Of a stretch of 49,608 nt of DNA, positions 29,701 to 40,450 are shown piece by piece; position 1 is the stretch's first letter, and each line of letters starts with the position of its first letter. The position numbers and the translations under genes were made by a program. Origin of the DNA: Intoshia linei (lineage: Eukaryota; Orthonectida; Rhopaluridae); contig LWCA01000132.1 of assembly GCA_001642005.1 (NCBI GenBank), positions 1 through 49,608 of the forward strand, given 5' to 3'. The notes beneath the pieces are model-generated. The model saw nothing but the letters and a program-made list of their open reading frames with translations. It did not search any database and was not told the origin of the DNA.

Positions 29701-32700
29701 TGTTTACCACGAGTGATGTAATAAAATTGCATCATATATTATTATATTTATACAAATTGGTAAATAATTTTTAAATTTAGAGATTTTAAAGTTATAGGTC
29801 AGTTTGGAAATGATCGAGACTATGTATATGAAAATATACCCAAATCAATATTTCCAACTGAGGCATTTCAGTTTAGCAATTATTCAAAAAAATCGTAATT
29901 ATTTTATTATTCATGTTTAAAAATTGCGTTCCATTAGATACAGAAAATTTAATAATTTTGAAAAAATTAAAAGATGTTGCATTTCAGAAGAAAATTCCCA
30001 TTTTTTGTCATCTGAATATGGCAATTACTTTGACTTAATCTTTTCAAATTTGTGGTAACTTGCTATATACATTAAAATGTTAACCAGAGTTTTTAGTTTA
30101 CATTGGATTAATGACTTACCCTACGTTTTATCAAATGTAAATATAAAATTATAGTAGTTATAATGGTCTACAATTAATATACTACAATGTACTATAAATA
30201 TCTATTAAAATAACCAGTTATTATTAACTTCTTTTGATATTATTTATTGACAATTTAATAAATTAATTTTGAAGGGGTTATTTAAATAAAAAATTGATAA
30301 ATTATTGGCTATTAGGGTAAATATTTATAAAGGTTAGGAACAATTCGTATCAATCACTGATAAAAATTAAATAAAATAGGATGTATATCATTGTTTATAA
30401 ATTATTTTATGAGTGCTATCCTGCAGAACTAATGTTATAAAATAATATACCGAACATCACAAATGTAAACTGAGCTCGTTTTTCTTTAAAAATCAATTCA
30501 AAATGAAGAATATATGACGATGGAGCCATACTTAGTTCCTCTTATACCATTAATCGATTACTATATTTTTTATTTTAAATTTCTAGAGTTGTAAACCTCT
30601 TATTCACATAAATAAGATGTGGAGAAGGGTAATAACAGCAGCATCGCTTTTTTGATAAAAACTTGTAGTCATATAATTTTCATTAATTTTGTTAGTTTAT
30701 AAGATTTACACAATTAAATAAATTTTGTAAGTTTGAATCGCAGGACAAATATAATAGTAATTCCTTTTCAGAATTGGTTAAATCACTGTCTTATATTGAT
30801 TCAGCTATGAAAGGATTTCTTATCCATTCGGATCATGAAATATTCCTATTAATAAAATAGAAATTATATTGGTTTTTCAAAAGTAATAAATGATTCAATA
30901 TAATTTTTTTATTATGTTTAATTTTTAAAGAGTATTGAAAATTAATCGAACTTTGGAACGATTTATGATTATTACATTGAACCATCACATATCCACATAT
31001 CAATCTTTTTAATGAATAAATTAGTATTTTGACCTTGAATTGATGTGTTCAATGTATTCATTTTTTCAAATATATATATTAACCATATATATCAACTACA
31101 TATATACATTTATATTTATACATGTAGACAAAAATATGAAATTATGATCTTGAAATTTTTCATACTCATCCATTTTATTATCTTTACAAAATATAGATAT
31201 CCATGACTCATATCAAACACTCTTTCTAATGATTTACCACGAGAGAACCATCTTAATTCACAATAATATAATAATTTATGGTAATCAATGTCATTATCAT
31301 TACATACTTTTTAAAGAATCGGGCTTTGAGGGAGCTATTTTATAAAATTAATTACTTTTGTTATAACTTTTAATGTCAATGAATTCATCGCTCATATGTT
31401 TAGATGTGATATGCCAATGCTTGTCTATGTAGCATACAATGTGTTCATTTAGAAACTGACGAAACCTTTTTGATAAAAGCTCGTAGTCCAGATTTATGAC
31501 TTCGCATGACCTGATCGCCGTCTATAAAAATACCAATGCATTTTTCCATGACTAAATCGTTATTTTTAAAGAATGAGTTTATAATATTAAATAATTCAAA
31601 TCTTATTTTGCTCTCCGGTATAGGTTTAGAAAATAGTATGTCCTCATTAATAACATCATTATTTATGAAGCTCACATACGAAATGAAATGTGAACCTCTA
31701 GACGTGTATGTCGCTCTGTCCAATTGTAATGAAAACATACTATTTTAAGAATGTTAATTAAGTGGTCTCGTACTTCAGCTGAGATATCCAACTTTTTTCG
31801 TTTGACGTAGTTTGTCACTACACATATATTATTAATGAAGGATTTCCTAGCATTGTTTTTTCACAAAATCTTTTATAACCGGCATTAGTAATATTTCTCC
31901 AATAGAATATTACTTTTTCGTTCGAGCTATGTGATATAACATTAATATAATCATTATTAGCATATAAATATATTTATGAGCTAGTTACTCTTCTATTACA
32001 ATTATTTTATAAAAAAAACATTTTTTTAAATATTTTTGGTAAAATATATTCAAACTATCTCGCGCCACCACTTTGGCGAACACTGATGTATACAGTGTGG
32101 CAGTATAGTTATTAATTACGCTAAAAGTCCCACAAATTTTTATCCTTAAATTATTCTAATTTATACGCATCAAAATAAGCTGTTGTATATAATAGAAATT
32201 TATAAAATTGTTTAAATTAGATTTATTCGTCCCTTAAAAAGGGAGGGTGCTTCATGGGTTGTTTATATGGTGAAAAAACATTGCACGAATTACGATCGAG
32301 TCTTCAGTTGGCAGAAATCAATCTACATGGAGTATATATGAGTATGTAACCTTTAGTATTAATTTTAAATTAAGGGTATGTTAAATCATATTTCCCCTTT
32401 TACCACAGCTGCGGATTTTGGCTCTTTGCTTCAAAACAGTGGATACTCTCTTATTACATTGGTTTTTTAATTAGTATTTTTTATATTTTTTAGGATATTG
32501 AAAAGTTTGTTATAAATTATACTACCATTTTTCAACTTATTCGTGACTTAAAAGGTTAAATGTTTATTTGTTATTATACACGATAGCAGTGGTCACCAAT
32601 TTTTCAGCGCCACTTTGCAGGAGTAAAGCTGTAGAAATATCTCAGCACTATTTAAAAAATTCTAAAAAAATTTTTTTACAGTTTTAAAGATGCAGAAATT

Positions 32701-33770
32701 AATAAGGCTATTGAAGAGAAACCAAGTTTTTATGGGAGGTGAACTTGTTACAGTTCATATCACTCAATGTTTTTAATATTAGTCGTTATTTTCAATAATA
32801 ATTGTTTTACGATTTTCGAGTCACCCTATTTGGTGAACACTGCATTATAATACAATTATCGCTCTCAAAACTGACCGATTTTATGAGGTGTTTAGTTAAT
32901 GACATTATTGAATGATTATATATTATTACTCATTATTTATGAGAAATGAACATGAAATTTATCATGGTCTAATACCAATAATGATACATAATTAATAAAA
33001 AAATTAGTATCTTTTACCGATAGACCGATACTGTATAGATAGATAGATATACAGTATAATTTAGAGTAATACATCTCGATATTTATTACAAACCAATTAT
33101 TATTAATAATATTATTATTGTTCAACCCAAATAAATTTTTCAACTAAAAATTTTTTATTTAGAGCAGAATACTCAACAGTTTTAATTTCGAGTACCCTCA
33201 AATTATTTTTTAAATGTTGTATGTGTCCCTTCGTCGATTCATCTACATTATTCCGGGTTTGAGATAATACTATAAATTGACCGTCAATTTTAATTTCATT
33301 TTTACATCAAACTTTAAAAATTACATATTTATTAAGTGGTTCTATCTTTCAGATGTTGAGAAATTATATAAATGAATACCAATTTATAAAAAGCACAATT
33401 ATTGGTCACTTTTAAAAGCGCAAGGTGTAATTAAGTTTTTTGTAAATACATAAGTTCATAGGAATGGGAGAAAGTTCGTGTTGCTATGATAGACCTAGTG
33501 TTATTAACAAAAATGTGTTATTTAGTGCCGCCGCTATTATATTAGGTAATTTTTTCGTTATCTTATTTATTTTCAATAGAGTTATATAAAAATGATAAAC
33601 ACATTGTCGAGTCTACTTTTGATGTTTTGTACTTTATAGCATGGAAAGATGATGAGGTAATTTATTTGGGATATTTTCATTTCTAATTATAGGTTAAACC
33701 GAAAAAACGTGGATCTGCAACATCTTCCTTCAAAGATTTATCAAAAATTCTTGATAATAATAAACTTTAA
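26723..33770 (+). CDS. NDUFAF5: NDUFAF5, complex I assembly factor (methyltransferase fold)
   Basis: Mitochondrial matrix protein needed early in complex I assembly; the human enzyme hydroxylates an arginine of NDUFS7. Ten exons, all GT-AG and in phase: 26723-26934, 29781-29894, 29938-30054, 30097-30136, 32221-32331, 32375-32461, 32494-32554, 33462-33545, 33580-33656 and 33693-33770. The product has 326 residues (human 345). Landmarks in order: NIFDSTCKKHQRK, EPKQYDYIRKMTG, FDLIFSNLCLHWINDLPYVL, FMGCLYGEKTLHELRSSLQL, HISPFTTAADFGSLLQNSGY, LKGMGESSCCYDR and KKRGSATSSF. Oddly the SAM-binding segment (human DLGCGRG) reads IGQFGNDRD, and the acidic residue expected after strand 2 is missing. Introns 1, 4 and 7 (2846, 2084 and 907 nt) hold hAT elements; the others are 32-43 nt. 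Confidence 0.93.
27390..28089 (-). pseudogene. Broken hAT transposase C-terminal half
   Basis: Read on the minus strand in one frame, the block gives FSEIGYPPMPVATR, a TGA (27885-27887) where tryptophan is expected, then GTWLAASNYYEKHL. Next come NKFEGDGLIV, IIHELIKKCEHSS and IIKAWKAM, a second TGA (27609-27611), and MKHMENNDIIV to the natural-looking end at 27390. The TRWGTWLxAxxYY motif is typical of one group of hAT-like transposases found in several invertebrates. With two in-frame stops and no visible N-terminal half it is inactive. Confidence 0.75.
28351..28651. repeat. 301-bp segment, exact duplicate of 29150-29450 (copy 1)
   Basis: Base-for-base identical to 29150-29450. This copy ends immediately before a single N at 28652. 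The position against the N suggests an assembly overlap, not a biological duplication. Confidence 0.9.
29150..29450. repeat. 301-bp segment, exact duplicate of 28351-28651 (copy 2)
   Basis: Begins immediately after a single N at 29149 and runs into the element's own right end (GCGGCCCGCG). The piece between the two Ns (28653-29148) begins with a diverged version of 28245-28480. It may be another genomic copy of the same element or an allele. Confidence 0.9.
31180..32088 (-). pseudogene. Decayed ZBED5-like hAT transposase in NDUFAF5 intron 4
   Basis: On the minus strand the order of conserved blocks matches ZBED5/Buster-type transposases. They are MPVIKDFVKKQC near 31880, the intact stretch 31738-31445 (MFSLQLDRATYTSRG, ILFSKPIPESKIRFELFNII, EKCIGIFIDGDQVMRSHKSG), HITSKHMSDEF near 31400 and ELRWFSRGKSLERVF near 31230. 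The LDEST catalytic motif reads LDRAT. Several stops and gaps separate the blocks. A hAT-type terminus (inverted CAGTGTTCGCCAAA) lies at 32075-32088, on the 5' side of the transposase as expected. I did not find the other end. Confidence 0.75.
32587..32842. mobile_element. hAT-like MITE in NDUFAF5 intron 7
   Basis: CAGTGGTCACCAA (32587) and TTGGTGAACACTG (ending 32842) are near-perfect inverted repeats bounding 256 bp. Flanking 8-mers CACGATAG and CATTATAA agree at 5 of 8 positions. The element has no ORF and lies wholly inside the intron, between exons 32494-32554 and 33462-33545. Confidence 0.7.
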
Positions 33771-34090
33771 TTACCTGATAAACGTATTAATTAGTATGCC
33801 CAGAAATGGCTGATTTTCTGATAATAACAAACAGTAATGCATTCCAAATAAAAATCAGATGTTAATTATTAAAAATTACATCTTTACATTTAAATTAATT
33901 TCACGAGATTTTAAGATTTTAATTGATATGATTTAACATCTGTCAAAAAAAATAATTGGCGTTTTTGTGATTAAATTATCGTTTACTGTTTCTTATTGAA
34001 TTGATTCCCGATAAATTTGACCACTATACTGGGACCGGTACAGGATAAAAATTGTCTAATTTATAGACTGGAACTTATTATGATATACTA
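33771..34090. other. Gap between NDUFAF5 and the Tc1 element
   Basis: Presumed NDUFAF5 3' region. An ORF start at 34017 runs into the transposon and is not a gene start. Confidence 0.4.
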
Positions 34091-34920
34091 CACTCCGTCC
34101 ACTAATTTTAAAGACAACATGATATTGTGTAAAATATTTAATTTGGATGGACCAGTTTATTACATTTATTATAGGCATGATTTGCGTGATAAAATTCCTG
34201 AAAGAGTGAATGGACGGTTCGGTGTAGGAGGTATTATGATTTGGGATGCTTTCTCCAGCGGAGATATTAAGTGTATTGTCAAAGTTGACGGTAATATAAA
34301 TTCAATCAAATACCAAAGTATTTTAGAGAAAAACCTCATCCATATTCTTTTTACTAGCGACGAATTGAAGAAACATTTAGTGTTTCAACAAGATAATGCC
34401 GGTTGTCACACGATGGCTTAACAAAAACTTTTTTAAATAATCATTTTACTGAAATTATGGAGTGGCCTGCTCTCTCTCCAGATATCAACCCCATTTAAAA
34501 TGTATGGGGTATCTTGGCTAGACAACTCTATGGTGGAAATAAACAGTATAGTAATCTCAGTGAACTACGAATAGCGATAATGAGTACATGGCGGACCATC
34601 ACTGATGCAACGTTTATTAAACTGGCAAACTCAGTTCAAATTGAAATATTGAAGATAGAATAGATATATAATAAGAATAGAATAAGAAGATATATTAATT
34701 CTACGAGGGTAGCGAATTGAATAGTCATTGCTATTGAAAACAATCATTATGTAATTTATGTAATAATAATAAAAATGTTGTTATAATTGTGGACACGTTA
34801 TTTATTGTGATTTTAACTATATTAATAACTTTTTATTTTGATTTTTTCAAAAATATTTATTTATTAATAAGAAAGCTATGTCATAATATCATGTTGTCTT
34901 TAAAATTAGTGGACGGAGTG
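34091..34920 (+). mobile_element. Tc1/mariner-type element with perfect 36-bp TIRs
   Basis: The 36 bases at 34091-34126 are the exact reverse complement of 34885-34920, starting CACTCCGTCCACTAATTT. TA dinucleotides at 34089-34090 and 34921-34922 give the expected TA target duplication. The interior contains only the C-terminal half of a transposase, so this is an internally deleted 830-bp copy. Perfect termini suggest recent movement powered by another copy. Confidence 0.9.
34130..34665 (+). pseudogene. Tc1-like transposase fragment, inactive
   Basis: Starts inside the DDE domain: FNLDGP...YYIYYRHDLRDKIPE, then FGVGGIMIWDAFSSGDI and HLVFQQDNAGCHT, which holds the second catalytic Asp. After a frameshift near 34420 the reading continues MEWPALSPDINPI, a TAA stop (34496-34498) at the position of the third catalytic acidic residue, then NVWGILARQLYGG and a helical tail. 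The DNA-binding domain and first catalytic Asp are deleted. Confidence 0.85.
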
Positions 34921-35515
34921 TATTACGTAAAAATATTTGATCAACTTCTGAATAACTGAAATTATCTAAATTAGATGTGATTAAGCCTCGTTTGGAATTA
35001 TTAAACATTCAACATATTGATCCTCTTCCACAATTTCTTAATGTTTATTTTGATTAAGAGACAATTAACATCTTTATTATCATTTAACAAAGATTGCAAA
35101 GTATGTCGTGTTGTTTACATCCCTGATTAATACTCTGTGAGTATGACCAATGGTCATTGACCATTCTTCAGATTTCCTATATTGTGATTAACAGTATTGT
35201 GAGTTTTTTTGTATTTGGAATTTTTTTGCATCTAATTAGTTGTTACTGACATATCAGTATTAATTGATTAAATTGTAATTAAACTTGTTTTTTTCGATTT
35301 ATTTATTTCAATAGATGATATATCCCAATCTTGAATCGAATTACAAATTGAAATTATTTATATTTGGAATATAAACATTAATCTGCCATTAATACTAATT
35401 TATTTTTTGCTCCATTTCCTTCGTTGATCCTTTTGTACGGTTGACACTAATCATCATGCGAATCTTTTTCAAAGATACCAAAAGTTATAAAAGCAACTTT
35501 AAATTTTTGAATAAA
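34921..35515. other. Intergenic upstream of the MATE gene
   Basis: AT-rich, no gene or repeat border recognised. It should contain the promoter of the transporter gene. Confidence 0.35.
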
Positions 35516-38500
35516 ATGAGTAATGTTAAATAATTCAGTTAATTATATAGTTATAGGTGAAACAGAAGATATTCCGTTAAATTCTACACCAACAGTAATC
35601 GGTAATATTGTATATCTACTTTTATATTTAATTATAACAATAGTGAATATTATAAGATTAGTTTCATGGATAAGGTCAAATCGTTACTTTTATACATAAA
35701 AAGAATGTTATGACCCGACTAAGTTGAACCATAATAAAGATAATTCTAATTTGTAATAGAATATGATACACATCTTATATAAGTACCGGGTACTTATATG
35801 TACTATATACTATGTATATATATTATATATACTGAGAATGGGTACCCATTCCTGTTATATTTAGGATCGCATCAATAATATGGTCATGGGTTCATACATT
35901 AATACAATCGTTTATATGTCATTTTATTATTATTTTGTATTATTGTTTCACTTCGTTTCATATATTGACAGGTTAAATAGTTAGTTAGTTCACTGCCGTG
36001 GTACTTAAATGTCAATCCACATAAACAATGGACAACAGATTAATACATTTTACAGTTGCATACACGTATAAGTCATTTTTTAATGATAATTATGATTTAT
36101 TTTAATCTAAATTTTACAGTATAATATTTGTATATTACGAAATATGAGATTATGTTGCATTAACTTTACTTCTTAATGATTTTGTTTACGGTGATACACG
36201 ACACATCTTATGAGAAAGTATATTTTCTTGAAGACAAAAGCGTAGGAACCATTGGTTAAATCCTACGCGTTTAGTCTGATTAACTGGTATAAAAAATATT
36301 AATAATGGCTGCTATAATCATTGGGCACACTCCTGATTGTTAGTATAGAAAAAAGGTGGCCAACCTTTTTTTGATCTCATCGACTTTAAAATTTTTCTAT
36401 GAGTAGCGATCGACTAATACATTGACTAAAAAATGTTTCTGATGGGAACCTATTTCAAAAAAATCGCCTTACGGAATCCTATAAAAATATATAACTTAAT
36501 ATTTTCAGTGTGATCATTAAAAAGATAAAAATTAAAATTCGGAATAATTCTATGCACCTTCGCTGTATATTTGAAAATAATCGTCCAAACCTAGTTTAAG
36601 AAATATAGACTAATGTTTTTATTAGATAAAGATTTAAACAAGTTACATGGAATTTATTCACATGTGTAAAAATTTTAACAATATTAAAATATAGATTATT
36701 TTAATAACGAATATTAATACAATAAAAAATCATTTTTAATTTTGGCGGTCGACTAGAAAATGATCTGCAATCGACAAATTGGGCATCCCTGGTATAGAGC
36801 GTTATAATAATTATACTATACATACTTTTTTGACGATTCCATATGCATTGTACAATTATGATATAGATGATACTTGTATTTGTAATAAATAAATAATATA
36901 TTATGTATAATATACATTTGTATAGTATTTATGAAATATAAATTTTTTTAATTTTACATAACCCTGATTTATCAGACTACTCATCTACACAAGCTATATA
37001 TGACACAAATAAGGAAAGCGAATATTCATTACAAAGTACCGATAAAGGATTTATGAAAAACATATTTCCAACAGGGTTTTTAAAAGAATTGAAATTCTTG
37101 CTTAAATTGGCATGTCCTATAGTAATATCAATGTCATTATTTTATTTTTGTTGGTTTTAAGTCAATTTTTCCAAATATTGATGTCCCCAGTAGCAATGAT
37201 ATTTTGTGGGCATTTAAATGATAAATACGCGTTAGCTGGTGTAGCTTTGGCTATTTCTGTAATTAATGTCTCATCGATTTGTTTTGCAATGGGCCTCGGA
37301 ACGGCGGTCGATACATATATGGCGCAAGTAAGACCTTTAAAATATTAAAATGCATCTACTTATAGGCATATGGAAGTGCGAAAAAATACAAAATGGGAAT
37401 TATTCTTCAGCGAGGTTGTTTTTAAAATGTTAATATATTCCTATTTAGTAATGATTATTTTCATGATATTTTGTTCATTGTGTGTGGCAACCCATCTCCA
37501 TGTTGAAAGAATCCTTATATTACTCTATCAAGAAGCTGGAATATCCAAGTAATTGATTTTAATGTGATCAAGTTTCCACCGTGTGATATGTGGTTTAAAT
37601 GTCTTACTGGAAAATGAAGATAAAATATAATTTTTATAAATTTCGATGTTATAAATAGTTATTACTTACTAATTCGATTATTCTACCAATAATCATAAGT
37701 ATAATTGATTGAATGGGCGGATTTAAATTACTTGTGAACTATCACAAGAGCAATATTATTCATTTTTATTGTTAGCACTTTTGTAAATAATAATAATTTT
37801 TTTCTGTCATTCACCCTTACTCAATTATAAGTTGAAACCGGATCCCATTGATATATAGTCATAAGTAATGCTTCATTATTTCCAAAATAAATTTTTATGG
37901 CCCATTTAACAATTTTTGGAATAAAAGAGCCCATGTGTCGGAAATATTGGAGACCTTATCAAAACCAGTCACCCTAAAAGGCTATATCGAATCAGAAAAT
38001 ATCACAGTATTCAGTACAAAAAAGTAATTTTGAGAAACTTTAAACGATATATAATTGGATTATAAGTATAACAGATAAACAGACATTGATAATTATCAAT
38101 AATAAATATTATAACAATCTTCATTCGATCAACTTTTTACGATTTATTCATATACAATTTATTTATATATTAGAATTGCAGGAGACTACGTCATTTTATT
38201 TATTCCTGGAGAAATAGTAATAATACTTTGATATGTTAATATTTTTAGTGTTTCTTTTTGTATACCTGCATTTCAAAATACTTACACAATCAGGTATATA
38301 TGTGTTATGTGTTATGTGATATATTATTTTTAAGAATATCGTTGTCCCCTGTACAATATCGTGCATAATAGCCAATATCATCAATATATTTTTGCATTGG
38401 CTTCTTGTATTTTATTATAATCTAAAAGTGATGTAAGATTATAATATTGTATTATTACCTAAAATTTTATATGTAGTGGATCAGCCATAGCACTTTCTGT

Positions 38501-40450
38501 TAGTTATTGTTGGATGCTGGCGATTTTATTATTTTATGTGGGTGTTTCTCGTGTTTTTGTTGATTCTTGGACAGGTAATTGTAACATTTTAATCTTAAGA
38601 TATACAACCATAGGGTTTTCATACCAAGCTCTGTACGGTTGGTGGAGTTTTATTAAATTGGCAATACCGGGAGCTCTTATGATATGTTTGGAATGGTGGG
38701 GGTTTGAAATTGGAGTGATAGCTGCTGGTTTACTAGGTCCTATACAACTTGGTTCACAATCTCTCGTATTACAATTAGATTCACTTTGGTTTCAAGTATT
38801 ATAAATTATATATCAAATTAATATATAATTAGATACCTATGGGATTCCAAATAGCAACTTCTGTCAGAACTGGCCAGTATATGGGTGGAGGAAACAAGTT
38901 AAATGCCATAACATTGTGCCGAGTAGCTATTATTTCAATATGTTTGCACATATTTATACTTATTAATTCATATTATTAGCTGTTTTATCTATCTTCGTAA
39001 TTGTTTTTTTTACAACATGTCGGAAGTTGCTTCCATCTTTACTAACAAATGTTTGGTAATTTGTGTATTTGATTTTCTATATTTTTAGGGAAGTAGTTGA
39101 TTTGTCGGCCAAACTTTTACCAATTATTGGAATATATATGTTCTTTGATGGCATAGCGGTATGTACCAAATTAGTGTAGTGTAACAATCAAAACAGTACT
39201 GTTATAAATTATATTTATGGGATATCATTGCACAATAAATGTTCTACTATTTACCTTTGTATACATATAAAAGCGTAAATGAGAAATGAATGATAAATAT
39301 ATTATATTTACATATATAGAGGGCATAAATCCATATTTTAAATATTCAATGTTGTATTGTTAACACTTTTTTTTGAGCTAATATAATATTCATTTACAAA
39401 CTTAGAATTTTTAAGTTTAAAATTTCAGTACAAAGTACAAACTTAAGTTTAAAATGAATCAATTTTTTTGTAATATACATAAATATATAGCGTAATTAAA
39501 CATTACATAAATGATATAAATATAAATTAATAAATTTAATAATTCTTAAATATATCTCCCATTTTTTCAATTGTCCACCATTGGTGGCGATATTGCCCAC
39601 TTTGGGAACCACTGCATTAAAGTATCCAAATAGCATACATTAGTGCAAAAATGACATTATGTTTTAAATTTGACATGTCATTATGAAATAACTAATATTC
39701 GTTACAAGGTTAAACAGTGAACTTGGCAGACCTAGGAGTGCAGAAAAACTAATTATGTATAAGTGTCTAACTCGTATTATATTTTTGTTTGTATTATCTC
39801 AAAATTTAAACTGACTTCATGTTAGTGTGGTCTCCAGTCAAATAGATATTTACACGACACTCTACTCAATATAAAATAATTATTTAATAGACCGTGTGCA
39901 AAGGTATTCTTCATGGAACTGGAAGACAAAGAATCGGTGCTATAATAATGTTTGTATTTTATTACATTTTTGCGCTGCCTATAGGACTAAGCATAATGTT
40001 TACAACCAGTCTTGAAACGGCAGGTTTGTATTATTTTAATTTAAAACAAAATTAGCTTATTGGTACGCTCTATGTGGGAATCTAATAATACAATCAATCA
40101 TACTTTTGATTATTTTTCATTTTACCAATTGGGATAAAATGGTATCTGAGGTATATCCATTTTATTTACGATGTTTTTTCTTAATATATTTGAAAACTAC
40201 ATTGCATTGTTAATTATCTATTTAGTCAAAAGATAGGATCCATCGTTTATCTTTTATGTCAAATAGTATATTTACTGAAGGAACTTCATCCGATCATGAT
40301 ATGGTTTTTGATGCTTTGGATAATGCATGTGAATTAAAATCTAATACTGCTAAATCACATTGGTGGAGAGTATTGATTGCTTTAGTTTTGTGTATACCCT
40401 TGATAATATCTATTTTATTGAAAATTTTAATATCAAATAATAAAATGTAA
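35516..40450 (+). CDS. MATE-family multidrug/organic cation exporter (SLC47-like)
   Basis: Polytopic membrane exporter exchanging organic cations for protons. Seventeen exons join GT-AG in phase: 35516-35519, 35557-35601, 36976-37132, 37162-37327, 37366-37414, 37449-37548, 38174-38216, 38249-38293, 38335-38432, 38477-38574, 38614-38795, 38833-38941, 38980-39055, 39089-39158, 39891-40023, 40056-40150 and 40226-40450. The product has 564 residues (human MATE1 570). Landmarks: FLLKLACPIVI, FCGHLNDKYALAGVALAISV, MGLGTAVDTYMAQAYGS, KYLHNQNIVVP, KVIGSAIALSVSY, LAIPGALMICLEWWGFEIG, GSQSLVLQL, MGFQIATSVRTGQYMGG, GILHGTGRQRIGAI. A last membrane segment near the C-terminus (VLIALVLCIPLIISILLKIL) gives the animal-type extra helix. 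The four-base first exon is the least certain. Long introns 35602-36975 and 39159-39890 contain hAT-type sequence; 37549-38173 (625 nt) is unexplained. Confidence 0.93.
36352..36792. mobile_element. hAT-like MITE in MATE intron 2
   Basis: The left side reads AAAGGTGGCCAACC, a decayed form of a CAGGGGTGGCCAACC-type hAT end. The right side reads GGGCATCCCTGG. Flanking 8-mers TATAGAAA and TATAGAGC agree at 6 of 8 positions. A TCGAC motif recurs near both ends (ATCGACTTT, GCGATCGAC, GGTCGACTA, AATCGACAA). It has no ORF. Confidence 0.6.
39579..39617. repeat. hAT-type terminus in MATE intron 14
   Basis: GGTGGCGATATTGCCCACTT followed by TGGGAACCACTGC is, inverted, a typical CAGTGGTTCCCAAAGT hAT end. 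The partner end was not found. It lies in the 732-nt intron 39159-39890, in a gene whose other introns are mostly 29-75 nt. Confidence 0.55.

Noticed and set aside
30137-30160. NDUFAF5 looked truncated after LPYVLSN because the frame continues to a TAG
   Set aside because: The exon ends at 30136 with a GT donor, and the next exon at 32221 (IYSSLKKGGCFMGCLYG) continues the family alignment in phase, so the gene is intact across a 2-kb intron.
34017-34421. 134-codon ORF as a gene start
   Set aside because: Its first 25 codons lie outside the Tc1 element and the frame enters through the terminal repeat; only the transposase part is meaningful.
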